Shown: positions 15,237-22,802 of the stretch, in pieces | How the letters are laid out: the number at the start of each line of letters is the position of its first letter | How positions within the stretch are numbered: the stretch's first letter is position 1 | Source of the DNA: CAKZKT01 sp034434235 | GTDB lineage: Bacteria > Chloroflexota > Anaerolineae > CG2-30-64-16 | Reading direction: 5' to 3' | DNA length: 31,479 nt | Assembly: GCA_034434235.1 (NCBI GenBank) | Contig: DAOTZV010000130.1 | Span: forward strand, 1 to 31,479 | The notes under the pieces: generated by a model | What the model was told of the DNA's origin: nothing | Seen by the model: the letters and a program-made list of their open reading frames with translations, nothing else | The model's database searches: none | Translations under genes and position numbers: made by a program

Positions 15237-16487
15237 GTGAGCGAATTCGTTGTCTTCCCCGCCTCGGGGATCAACCATGTGATCGTGGAGGAGGCCGCGC
15301 GCGACGCCCGCATCTGGGGCGTGGACGACGCCGCGGAGATCCAGGTAACCTATCGCCTGCCCGACGCCGGGACCGTGCCGGCGCTCGCGGCCGAAGGCGA
15401 TCGGCTCTCCTTGAACGGCGTGCTCGTCCAGCGGGTGACGCTGCCGGCGGCCATCGCGGTGACCGTGCGCCGGGCGGCCGGCGACCTGCACGTCCGCGGG
15501 CTGGTCGGCGAGGTGAACATCGAGGCCGTCCGCGGCGACCTGCGCCTGGGCAACCTGAAAGGCGCGACGCGCGTGTCGCACGTCGAAGGCGACCTGCGCG
15601 CGGACGACGTGGCCGACCTGCGCCTGCCGGGCGATTGCGCCGGCGACCTGCGCTTCGAGGCCGGCGGCCGCCTGGAGGCCGAGGCGGTGGCCGGCGATGT
15701 GCGCATCGCGGAGGCCGGCACGGTTCGGCTGGGCCGCGTCCACGGCGACCTGTGGGCCGAACGCCTGAACGGCGGCCTGGAGGCGGCGCGCATCAGCGGA
15801 GATGCCCGGCTGGACGGCGTGGCCGGGCCGGTGACCCTGCGCGTTTTGCACGGCGACCTGCGCGCCAGCGACGTGGCCGGCGGCCTGCTCGCGCCGCAGG
15901 TGCACGGCGACGCGCTGGTGCAGGGCGTCCTGGCCGGCAACCTGGAGTACCTTCTCCATGCCGACGGCGACATCACCCTGGCCTTGCAGCCGAACTCCGA
16001 TGCCCGCCTGACGGTGCGCGCGCATGGCCGCATCCGCTCCGATCTGCAGTTGACGCCGGCCGCCGACGGCTCGCCCACCTTCACCGCGGTGACCGGCCAG
16101 GGGACCTGTCGCGTCAACCTGATCAGCGCCGGCGACGTGCGCATCTCGCAGGCGGGCGCCGATGCCGCCCGCGCCGCCGCCGACACGCGCGGCCCGGCGT
16201 CGCCCGAAGACCTGCGCAACCTGGGCGAGCGCATCCGCCAGCAGGTCATGGCGTCGCTGGCCGCGGCCGGCATCCACATCGAGGAGGGGACGGGGCGGGG
16301 GCCGCGCGGGGCCCGGCCGGCCCGACCCGCGCCGCCGCCCCCGCCTCCTCCGCCGCCGCGTGCTTCTGCCGCGGCCGGCCGGCCCGGCCCGCTCTCCGAA
16401 GAGGAACTGCGCATCTTGAAGATGGTCGAAAACGGCACCATCACGGCCGCTCAGGCCGAGCTGCTCTTGAAGGCATTGGAGGGATAG
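15237..16487 (+). CDS. DUF4097-type repetitive beta protein with SHOCT-like C-terminus
   Basis: 416 aa. The bulk (about 55-300) is a run of short beta repeats of the form V.GDLR....G, with Gly-Asp-Leu recurring about every 20 residues, as in DUF4097/adhesin-like beta-helical proteins. A linker of about 45 residues contains a run of eight prolines. The last 30 residues (EEELRILKMVENGTITAAQA) repeat the SHOCT-like motif of its neighbours. No signal peptide or TM helix is visible, so it is probably cytoplasmic or membrane-peripheral. GTG start 15237 has GAGGAGG six nt upstream and lies 15 nt after the DUF2089 stop. Function unknown; relatives occur in envelope-stress operons. Confidence 0.82.
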   Translation: MSEFVVFPASGINHVIVEEAARDARIWGVDDAAEIQVTYRLPDAGTVPALAAEGDRLSLNGVLVQRVTLPAAIAVTVRRAAGDLHVRGLVGEVNIEAVRGDLRLGNLKGATRVSHVEGDLRADDVADLRLPGDCAGDLRFEAGGRLEAEAVAGDVRIAEAGTVRLGRVHGDLWAERLNGGLEAARISGDARLDGVAGPVTLRVLHGDLRASDVAGGLLAPQVHGDALVQGVLAGNLEYLLHADGDITLALQPNSDARLTVRAHGRIRSDLQLTPAADGSPTFTAVTGQGTCRVNLISAGDVRISQAGADAARAAADTRGPASPEDLRNLGERIRQQVMASLAAAGIHIEEGTGRGPRGARPARPAPPPPPPPPPRASAAAGRPGPLSEEELRILKMVENGTITAAQAELLLKALEG

Positions 16488-16493
16488 GTGTAT

Positions 16494-16524
16494 TTGACCG
16501 GAGCCCCCCCGCGCGTGGTATCAT
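16494..16524 (+). promoter_or_regulatory. Possible promoter of the GNAT gene
   Basis: TTGACC (16494-16499), a long 19-nt spacer, and TGG-TATCAT (extended -10, hexamer 16519-16524). Predicted start about 16531, 45 nt before the ATG. Confidence 0.45.
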
Positions 16525-16575
16525 AGGGCCGCGTTCTTACATCTTGACCGCGCAACGATCCTGGGGGGCCGGACG

Positions 16576-17592
16576 ATGGCCGTATTCGCGTTGCACCGAC
16601 GCCAGAGCCTTGAACCTGGCATCTATCCCTTTGAGCCGCATCGGCACCTCCGGCAGGTGGCCGAGCTGGTGAGCGAGGCGTTTGCCGGCGAGCTGGACGC
16701 CGAGGGCCGCGGCATCTTGCGCGAGATGCACATGATCGGCCGGCTGAGTCCGGTCTTGGGCGGCGTTTTGAGCGCCAGCGTGTTGGGCGAGTTCGTCGGC
16801 GGCTACGTTTGGGTGGAGGAGGGTCGGGTCCTCGGCAACCTGACCCTCCAGCGCCTGGATTGGGGCGGCGCGCGCTGGCGCATCAGCAATGTGGCCGTGG
16901 CGGCCTCGCATCGCGGCCGGGGGATCGGCCGCGCGCTGATGTTGGCCGGCCTCAGCGAGATCGCCCAAATGGGGGGCTCGTGGGCCATCCTCCAGGTGCG
17001 GGCCGACAACGTGCCGGCACGGCGGCTCTACGAATCGTTGGGCTTTACGGCCATCTGTCAGGACGGCATCTGGCGGCTGGCGACGCGGCCGCGCTGGGCG
17101 CCGGCGCCCGATGTGCCCTTGCGACCGCTGCCGGCGCTCGCCTGGCGGCCGCGGTTCGAGCTGGCGCAGGCTGCTCAGACCGACCTGGCGGCATGGGTCG
17201 GTCCCGTCCAGGCCGAGGCGTATCGGATCGGGCTCTTCGAGGCGGCCGGCGAGACGCTGGGCGCCTGGCTCGGCCTCTATCGGGTGCAACGCTGGGGCGT
17301 GCAGGCCGACGACGGTGTGCTGGCGGGCATGGTCGAAGTGTGGGCCGGCGCGTTCGACAATGCGTATCGGTTGCGCCTGGCCGTGCGTCCAGAGGCGCGC
17401 GGCCGCCTGGAACGCGGCCTGATCGCCCAGGGCCTGGCCGGCCTGGCCGATCAACCGCCGGGCCCGGTCGTCGTCGAACACAGCGGCGATCATCGCGAAG
17501 CGGTCGCCGCGCTGGAAGCGTTCGGCTTCAGGCCGCAGCGCGTCCTGGTGACGATGCGCCGTCCCATCATGGCCGAAGATGCTTTGCTGTGA
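16576..17592 (+). CDS. GNAT acetyltransferase with degenerate second domain
   Basis: 338 aa. The N-terminal half is a GNAT domain: ISNVAVAASHRGRGIGRALM (about 108-127) is the motif A acetyl-CoA loop (R/QxxGxG/A), and NVPARRLYESLGF (about 146-158) is motif B. The C-terminal half (about 190-338) has the rhythm of a second GNAT fold (AGMVEVWAG, VRPEARGRLE, ALEAFGFRPQRVLVTMRR) but lacks a clear acetyl-CoA loop, so it is probably structural. The substrate is unknown. A GGGGGG tract precedes the ATG. It sits between two SHOCT-like genes. Confidence 0.85.
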   Translation: MAVFALHRRQSLEPGIYPFEPHRHLRQVAELVSEAFAGELDAEGRGILREMHMIGRLSPVLGGVLSASVLGEFVGGYVWVEEGRVLGNLTLQRLDWGGARWRISNVAVAASHRGRGIGRALMLAGLSEIAQMGGSWAILQVRADNVPARRLYESLGFTAICQDGIWRLATRPRWAPAPDVPLRPLPALAWRPRFELAQAAQTDLAAWVGPVQAEAYRIGLFEAAGETLGAWLGLYRVQRWGVQADDGVLAGMVEVWAGAFDNAYRLRLAVRPEARGRLERGLIAQGLAGLADQPPGPVVVEHSGDHREAVAALEAFGFRPQRVLVTMRRPIMAEDALL

Positions 17593-17616
17593 ACACAGGA
17601 TGCTGAGGATGGACTT

Positions 17617-17988
17617 ATGACTACGAGCGAAGAACGCATGCGCATTTTGAAGATGGTCGAAGACCGCCAGATCACCGCCGAAGAGGCCGCGAAGCTGCTG
17701 GAGGCGCTGCGGGCCGGCGCTGCAACCGAGGCGCGCGGCGAGCCATCCCGGCCGCGCTGGTTGCGCGTCCGCGTCACCGACCGCGCGAGCGGCAAGATCA
17801 AGGTGAACGTCAACATCCCGGTCGGCCTGATCGACGTGGGCCTGAAGATGGGCGCGCGCTTTGCGCCCGAGATGAACGGGATGGACCTGAGCGCGATCCA
17901 GGAGGCCATTCGCGAGGGGATGCAGGGGCGCATCCTCGAAGTGGAGGACGAGAAGGACAACGAGCGGGTGGAGATCTTCGTGGAATAG
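17617..17988 (+). CDS. SHOCT-like domain protein (YvlB/LiaX N-terminal type)
   Basis: 123 aa. The N-terminal 35 residues (SEERMRILKMVEDRQITAEE) are the SHOCT-like/DUF2089-C helical hairpin, here at the N-terminus. A compact alpha/beta region follows (WLRVRVTDRASGKIKVNVNIPVG, about 48-70), then an acidic end rich in Glu/Asp. The KVNVNIPVGLID segment is recurrent in proteins encoded beside DUF4097 genes. AGGA precedes the ATG by about nine nt, and the gene starts 24 nt after the GNAT stop, so it is co-transcribed. Role unknown; I infer partnership with the DUF2089 and DUF4097 proteins through the shared motif. Confidence 0.82.
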   Translation: MTTSEERMRILKMVEDRQITAEEAAKLLEALRAGAATEARGEPSRPRWLRVRVTDRASGKIKVNVNIPVGLIDVGLKMGARFAPEMNGMDLSAIQEAIREGMQGRILEVEDEKDNERVEIFVE

Positions 17989-17991
17989 GGC

Positions 17992-18037
17992 CGCGGCCTG
18001 GCGCCGCGCCGGCCGGCCGACGCGGCGCCAGGCCGCG
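17992..18037. terminator. 17-bp GC hairpin between convergent genes
   Basis: Positions 17992-18008 and 18021-18037 are perfectly complementary (17 bp), with a 12-nt loop that is itself a CCGG palindrome. It fills the 54-bp gap between the plus-strand SHOCT-like gene and the minus-strand ROK gene. There is no U-tract on either strand; it is a likely bidirectional end or mRNA-protecting structure. Confidence 0.65.
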
Positions 18038-18042
18038 ATGTC

Positions 18043-19035
18043 TCATTCGCTCAGGCATTGTCGGGCGTAGACGGCCGCGCCCAACAGCGCGGCATGGTCG
18101 CCCAGCTTCGCCGGCACGATCGCCACATCCTCGGCCCCGCGCTTGTTGATGAAATACTGATACGCCACCGGCCGGATCGGCTCGATGTAGGCCTTGCCCA
18201 GCGCCTCGGCCACCCCGCCGCCGATGATCACCATCTCCGGGTCTATGATGTTGACCAGGTTGGCGACCAGGATGCCCAGATAGAACTGCGCCCGGCCGAT
18301 CACCTCGCGCACCAGGGCATCGCCCTTGTCGTAGGCTTCGGCCAGGACCCCGCTCGTCAGGCGCTGACGATCGTCCTTGCGCATCAGCTCCGGCACGATG
18401 CTGGGCCGGCCGGCCTTGATCCCCGCCCAGATGTCGCGCTCGATGGCCGTCCGGCTGGCCAATGCCTCCACGCAGCCGCGCGAGCCGCAACCGCACACCG
18501 GGCCTTCCGCCAGCACCACCGTGTGGCCCACCTCGCCCGCGCCCCCGCGCCAGCCACCCCAGAGCTTGCCGTTCAAGATCAGCCCGCCGCCGATCCCCGT
18601 GCCCACGAAGATGCCGACCAGGTTGCGCACGCCCTGGCCCGCGCCCAGCACGTGTTCGCCCAGCGTGCCCAGGTTGACGTCGTTCTCGATGAAGGCCGGC
18701 ACCTTGAGCGCATCGGCGAGCAGTTTGCCCAGCGGCACGTTCTCCCAGTTGTGCAGGTTGGGCGCGAAGCGCACGACCCCGCGTTCGGCATCTATGGTGC
18801 CGGGCGCGCAGGAGCACACCGCGGCGATGTCGCTCAGCTCCAGATCGGCCGCCGCAACCGCCTCGCGCACGGTCTTCGCCATCCGTTCGATCACCGCGTC
18901 GACGCCGCCATCCGGCTTCGTCGCCCGCTTGGCCTGGCCGAGGATCTTGCCGCGGGCGTCCACGACGCCGGCCAGGATCTTGGTGCCGCCCAGGTCAATG
19001 CCCACCACGTACTGGTCTTTCGTCTGTTTCCCCAT
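18043..19035 (-). CDS. ROK family sugar kinase (glucokinase-like)
   Basis: A 330-aa cytoplasmic ATP-dependent hexose kinase of the ROK family. The phosphate-1 loop is GIDLGGTKI (about 12-20). The catalytic Asp lies in ENDVNLGTLGEH, followed by GIFVGTGIGGGLI. GEVGHTVV with EGPVCGCGSRGCVEALAS supplies the His and Cys ligands of the ROK zinc site. Length fits glucokinase GlkA-type proteins; no N-terminal HTH is present, so it is not a NagC-type repressor. GGAGG lies ten nt before the ATG, and it has its own promoter. Substrate (glucose or another hexose) is not proven by sequence. Confidence 0.92.
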   Translation of the reverse strand: MGKQTKDQYVVGIDLGGTKILAGVVDARGKILGQAKRATKPDGGVDAVIERMAKTVREAVAAADLELSDIAAVCSCAPGTIDAERGVVRFAPNLHNWENVPLGKLLADALKVPAFIENDVNLGTLGEHVLGAGQGVRNLVGIFVGTGIGGGLILNGKLWGGWRGGAGEVGHTVVLAEGPVCGCGSRGCVEALASRTAIERDIWAGIKAGRPSIVPELMRKDDRQRLTSGVLAEAYDKGDALVREVIGRAQFYLGILVANLVNIIDPEMVIIGGGVAEALGKAYIEPIRPVAYQYFINKRGAEDVAIVPAKLGDHAALLGAAVYARQCLSE

Positions 19036-19079
19036 TTGGTTGCGCCTCCGTTCGGCCTTGGGCCGGTATTGCTGGCCGA

Positions 19080-19108
19080 ATTATACTTCCGACCGCCGCA
19101 GGGGACAA
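19080..19108 (-). promoter_or_regulatory. Sigma70-type promoter of the ROK kinase gene
   Basis: On the minus strand TTGTCC (19108-19103), a 17-nt spacer, TATAAT (19085-19080). Predicted start is about 19073, 38 nt before the ATG. Confidence 0.78.
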
Positions 19109-19159
19109 AACGGGCGGTCGGCCGTGCGGCGAAACGCTTAAAAACGAGCGACGTGCACT

Positions 19160-19188
19160 TTGCCAAACCCCCGCGGCAGTGATAGAAT
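19160..19188 (+). promoter_or_regulatory. Sigma70-type promoter of the GNAT-regulator-S1 operon
   Basis: TTGCCA (19160-19165), 17-nt spacer ending in TGA, TAGAAT (19183-19188): an extended -10 with a five-of-six -35. Predicted start about 19195. Confidence 0.8.
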
Positions 19189-19222
19189 TTACATACATCG
19201 AAAGTCCTGGAGTGGCTCGCTC

Positions 19223-19750
19223 ATGCACATCTACCGCGCCGACCTGCGCGACCTGACGGCCTGCCTGCTGATAGACGGCTCCTACGACACGGAGCGCGTC
19301 TGGCAGGTGGTACAGCAGCAGGAAGGGGACGACGTGGTGGCCCGCTTCCGCGAAGTGCAGTTGCCGCGGGTGATGCACGTGCGCTACCCTTCCTGGAGCG
19401 AGGCGCTGCTGGCCCATCAAGAGCGCGGGGACTTGATCCTGGTGGCGGCCCAGGCCACCCAGATCCTCGGTTATCTCGACCAGGAGACGCAGCAGGATCA
19501 GGACATCGCCTGGATCCATCACCTGGTGGTTGCGCCGTCGCATCGGCGCCAGGGGATCGGCACGGCGCTCTTGCAGCGCGGCATCCAGCACGCCCGTCAG
19601 GAGGGCCTCACCCAGCTCATGACGATCGTCCAGAGCAAGAACTACCCGGCCATCGCGTTTTTCCAGAAGCACGGCTTTGTGTTTTGCGGCTATAACGAAC
19701 GGTACTATCGGAACCAGGATATCGGACTTTATTTCGGGCGTGGGCTGTAA
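19223..19750 (+). CDS. GNAT family N-acetyltransferase
   Basis: 175 aa, a single GNAT domain. WIHHLVVAPSHRRQGIGTAL (about 97-116) is the acetyl-CoA-binding motif A, and NYPAIAFFQKHGF (about 142-154) is motif B. The N-terminal 40 residues are more specific (IYRADLRDLTACLLIDGSY). ATG 19223 follows GGAG at 19209-19212 and a promoter at 19160; an upstream in-frame TTG falls on the -35 element and is rejected. It starts an operon with the membrane regulator, three nt downstream. Substrate unknown. Confidence 0.88.
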   Translation: MHIYRADLRDLTACLLIDGSYDTERVWQVVQQQEGDDVVARFREVQLPRVMHVRYPSWSEALLAHQERGDLILVAAQATQILGYLDQETQQDQDIAWIHHLVVAPSHRRQGIGTALLQRGIQHARQEGLTQLMTIVQSKNYPAIAFFQKHGFVFCGYNERYYRNQDIGLYFGRGL

Positions 19751-19753
19751 ACC

Positions 19754-21745
19754 ATGGGACAGATTTCGGGCCTCGGTTGGCCCGTGATACTGGCATTTGT
19801 CAACCTGATCTTTTCCTCGGCCATCGTTATCACGGCCTTTTCGCTGCTCGGCTACATGCTGACGCACAACCTGCGCAGCAATGTGGCGCAAGCCTTCAGC
19901 GTCTTGCTGGCGTGCGTGCTGCTGGTCTATGCCTGCGACATCATCATCCCGCGCGTCGAGGGCTTGCAGGCGGTGGTCATCTGGCTGCGCGTGCAATGGA
20001 TCGGCATCGCCATTGTGCCGGCCGCCTATTTCCACTTCTCCGATGCGCTGTTGCGCAGCACGCGGCACTTCTCGCGGCGGCGTCGGGTGGCCGTGGTGGG
20101 CAGCTATCTCTTCAGCATCGGGCTGGTGCTGCTGGCCCTGTTCACCGATGCGCTGGTGAGCGACGGCAACGTCATCCCGCCGATCAGCTTCCTGGCGGCC
20201 GGCCCGCTCTTCCCTCTCTTCGTCGTCTATTTCGTGACCATGGCCATCTACGGCGGGTATAACGTCATCCGCGCCCGCCGACGCTGTTTGACGCCCGCCT
20301 TGCGCCGCCGAATGCTCTACCTGGCGGTCTCCTTCGCCGCGCCCGGCCTGGGCGTCTTCCCCTATCTGATGGTCAGCTCGGGGTTGCTGGAGCATATCGG
20401 GCCGACGCCGGTGTTGTTGCTGGCGATGCTGGCGAGCATGCTGGTGGGCGCCATGCTGGTGGTGATGGCCTACACGGTGGCTTACTACGGCGTCCTCACG
20501 CCCGACCGCGTCATCCGCCACGATCTGTTCCACTACCTTCTGCGCGCGCCGATCCTGGGCACTCTGGTGATCATCGTGATGCTGGTCATCCCGCGCGTCG
20601 AGCTGATCCTGGGCTTGCCCCGCGATACCGCGCTCATCTTCGTGGTCGTCGGCATGATCGTGATCGGACAGCTCGCGTTGAATCTGGGCAAGCCGTATAT
20701 AGATCGGCTCATCTTCCGCCAGGACCGCGAAGAACTGGCCTGGATCCAGACCCTCGATCGCCGCCTGCTCACCTCCAGCGACCTGCATCAGTTCCTGACG
20801 AACGTCCTGATCGGCCTTTGCGAGCTGTTGCGCGTGGATACCGGCTTCGTCCTGGTGCAGGGGACCGAAGGATTGCGGGTGGAGGCCCATGTCGGCGACC
20901 TGGAGGCGGCGCGACGATTTGCGGCCGGGCCCGAAGGCCAGGTCGCCTGGCAGGCGCTCGAACGCGACACGGAAGAGGAGCCGCCCCACTTCCGGTCGAA
21001 CGGCGCTTTCTGGCTCTGCGGGCTGCGCAGCCGGGAAGGCGAGAAGATGTTGGGGCTGTTGGCCGTGCGCGGCCGCAGCGCGACGGTGGATCTGGTGCCG
21101 GCCGAAGAGGAAGAGGTGGGCCGGCTGCTGGCGCAGGCGGCGGCGGCCGTCGCCGACCGCTATGTACAGGAAGGGGTATTCGCCACCTTGCAACGCATCC
21201 TGCCCGAGCTGGAGCGCATCCAGGAGTGGCGCAGCGAGCTGCGCTTCGCGCCGCCCCTGCCGGCCGAGCCGCCAGCGGCCGAAGCGGAATCCGAGCCGGC
21301 CGCGGCCGAGAACGCGAGCCAACCCTCCACCGGCGCGCTTTACAACTGGGTGAAGGATGCCCTCAGCCACTATTGGGGCGGCCCCAAGCTCAGCGAAAGC
21401 CCTTTGGTCAGTTTGCACCTGGTACGCCGGGCCTTACATGAGCACGATGGCAACGTGGCGCGGGCGGTACGCGCCGTCTTGAACGAGGCCATCGAGCGCC
21501 AGCGGCCCCCGGGCGAACGCAAGCTGACCGCCTCCGAATGGTTGTTGTATAATATTCTGGATATGCGTTTCATCCAGGGCCAGCGGGTGCGCGATATTGC
21601 CGCGCGCCTGGCCATGAGCGAATCGGATCTGTATCGCAAGCAGCGGGTCGCCGTCGCCCAGGTTGCCAGGACCCTGGCCGAGATGGAGGCGGCCGTGCTC
21701 CTCCAGGAATCTTCGACTGGCCCACACAACACAGACGAAACCTAG
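19754..21745 (+). CDS. Multi-TM/GAF/HTH membrane-bound regulator (histidine-kinase-like sensor without kinase)
   Basis: 663 aa. Residues 1 to about 320 contain roughly nine TM helices resembling the 7TM sensor region of some histidine kinases. From about 334 a GAF-like domain follows (LDRRLLTSSDLHQFLTNVL, about 334-480). A Pro/Ala/Glu-rich linker (about 500-540) leads to a C-terminal region with LYNILDMRF and VRDIAARLAMSESDLYRKQR (about 612-631), a sigma70 region-4-like HTH. I find no His phosphorylation box, ATP-binding N/G boxes or receiver Asp. It therefore looks like a membrane-tethered one-component transcription factor sensing an unknown signal. The ATG lies three nt after the GNAT stop; the SD is weak. 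Confidence 0.72.
   Translation: MGQISGLGWPVILAFVNLIFSSAIVITAFSLLGYMLTHNLRSNVAQAFSVLLACVLLVYACDIIIPRVEGLQAVVIWLRVQWIGIAIVPAAYFHFSDALLRSTRHFSRRRRVAVVGSYLFSIGLVLLALFTDALVSDGNVIPPISFLAAGPLFPLFVVYFVTMAIYGGYNVIRARRRCLTPALRRRMLYLAVSFAAPGLGVFPYLMVSSGLLEHIGPTPVLLLAMLASMLVGAMLVVMAYTVAYYGVLTPDRVIRHDLFHYLLRAPILGTLVIIVMLVIPRVELILGLPRDTALIFVVVGMIVIGQLALNLGKPYIDRLIFRQDREELAWIQTLDRRLLTSSDLHQFLTNVLIGLCELLRVDTGFVLVQGTEGLRVEAHVGDLEAARRFAAGPEGQVAWQALERDTEEEPPHFRSNGAFWLCGLRSREGEKMLGLLAVRGRSATVDLVPAEEEEVGRLLAQAAAAVADRYVQEGVFATLQRILPELERIQEWRSELRFAPPLPAEPPAAEAESEPAAAENASQPSTGALYNWVKDALSHYWGGPKLSESPLVSLHLVRRALHEHDGNVARAVRAVLNEAIERQRPPGERKLTASEWLLYNILDMRFIQGQRVRDIAARLAMSESDLYRKQRVAVAQVARTLAEMEAAVLLQESSTGPHNTDET
21524..21553 (+). 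promoter_or_regulatory. Possible internal promoter for the S1 protein gene
   Basis: CTGACC (21524-21529), 18-nt spacer, TATAAT (21548-21553), inside the 3' end of the regulator gene and about 210 nt before the S1-protein ATG. A TATAAT in such GC-rich coding sequence is conspicuous but could be chance (it encodes YN). Confidence 0.3.
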
Positions 21746-21770
21746 AATCAGAATCGAGGAGGAAGTGGTG

Positions 21771-22787
21771 ATGTTGGACGAAGGCTATTGGGAATCATTG
21801 CTGAGAGACGTCGAAAACGAGTACGATGGCTGGCGGCCGCGCGACAGCGACGGCGACGAAGCGGAAACGTTCGGCGAATATTCGGCCGGCGGACCGGCGG
21901 CGTTTGCCGCCCGGCCGGCCGAGCCGCCGCCGGAGTCAGAGGATGAGGCCGATTGGGACAGGGCTTCGGCCTTGCTTGAAACGGGCGAGCCGGTCGTAGT
22001 CACCGTCACCGGCCACAATCGCGGCGGCCTCCTGGCCAACCTGGGCACGATCCAGGGCTTTCTGCCCGCCTCGCATCTGGTGGTCATGCCCCCCGCGCTG
22101 AATCCCGCCCAACGCACCGCGGCCTTGGCCGCGCGCATCGGCGAAAGCCTGACCGTGCGCGTGGTCGAGATAGATCGCGAGCGACGACGCCTGATCCTGT
22201 CGGAGCGGCTGGCGCGCCAGAACGGCCAGGCAGATGCCCTGTTGACTTCCCTGCGGCCGGGGCAGATCTGTCGAGGTCGCATCACCAGCCTGTGTCCCTT
22301 TGGCGCGTTCGTGGACCTGGGCGGCTACGAAGGCCTGATCCACATCTCCGAGCTGTCGTGGGGCCGGGTGGGCTCGCCCGACGAGGTTGTCCGGCCGGGG
22401 GATGAGGTGGACCTGATGGTCATGGAGGTGAACCAGGAAGAGCGCAAGATCGCGCTCAGTCTCAAGCGCCTGCGGCCCGATCCCTGGCAAGGGGTCGAAC
22501 AACGTTATTCCGTCGGCCAGGTCGTGGATGCCGTGATCACCAACGTCGTCAATTTCGGCGCGTTCGCGCGGCTGGAAGAGGGCCTGGAAGGGCTGGTGCA
22601 CATCTCCGAGCTGGCCGAGGGGAGTTTCCTGCATCCGCGCAACGTCGTGCGCGAAGGAGATCGCGTGCGTGCCCGGGTGCTCCACGTGGACGGCATGAAG
22701 CGCCGCATCGCATTGACTTTGCGCGGCACCGATCCGACCGGCCAGGGCCGCGGGGCCGCGGGGTCGGCCGCCCGCGTTTCTTTGTAA
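21771..22787 (+). CDS. S1 RNA-binding-repeat protein (ribosomal protein S1-like)
   Basis: 338 aa. An acidic, disordered N-terminus (about 1-70) precedes three S1/OB repeats. Repeat 1 (about 73-145) is divergent (GLLANLGTIQGFLPASHLV). Repeats 2 and 3 are canonical: RGRITSLCPFGAFVDLGGYE ... IHISELS, and VDAVITNVVNFGAFARLEE ... VHISELAEG. This layout matches the shorter S1 homologues that help mRNA engage the 30S subunit. With only three repeats it is shorter than E. coli S1, so I call it S1-like. AGGAGG at 21757-21762 fixes the ATG at 21771. It starts 25 nt after the regulator gene. Confidence 0.9.
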   Translation: MLDEGYWESLLRDVENEYDGWRPRDSDGDEAETFGEYSAGGPAAFAARPAEPPPESEDEADWDRASALLETGEPVVVTVTGHNRGGLLANLGTIQGFLPASHLVVMPPALNPAQRTAALAARIGESLTVRVVEIDRERRRLILSERLARQNGQADALLTSLRPGQICRGRITSLCPFGAFVDLGGYEGLIHISELSWGRVGSPDEVVRPGDEVDLMVMEVNQEERKIALSLKRLRPDPWQGVEQRYSVGQVVDAVITNVVNFGAFARLEEGLEGLVHISELAEGSFLHPRNVVREGDRVRARVLHVDGMKRRIALTLRGTDPTGQGRGAAGSAARVSL

Positions 22788-22802
22788 CGGGATTCGTCTG
22801 CC

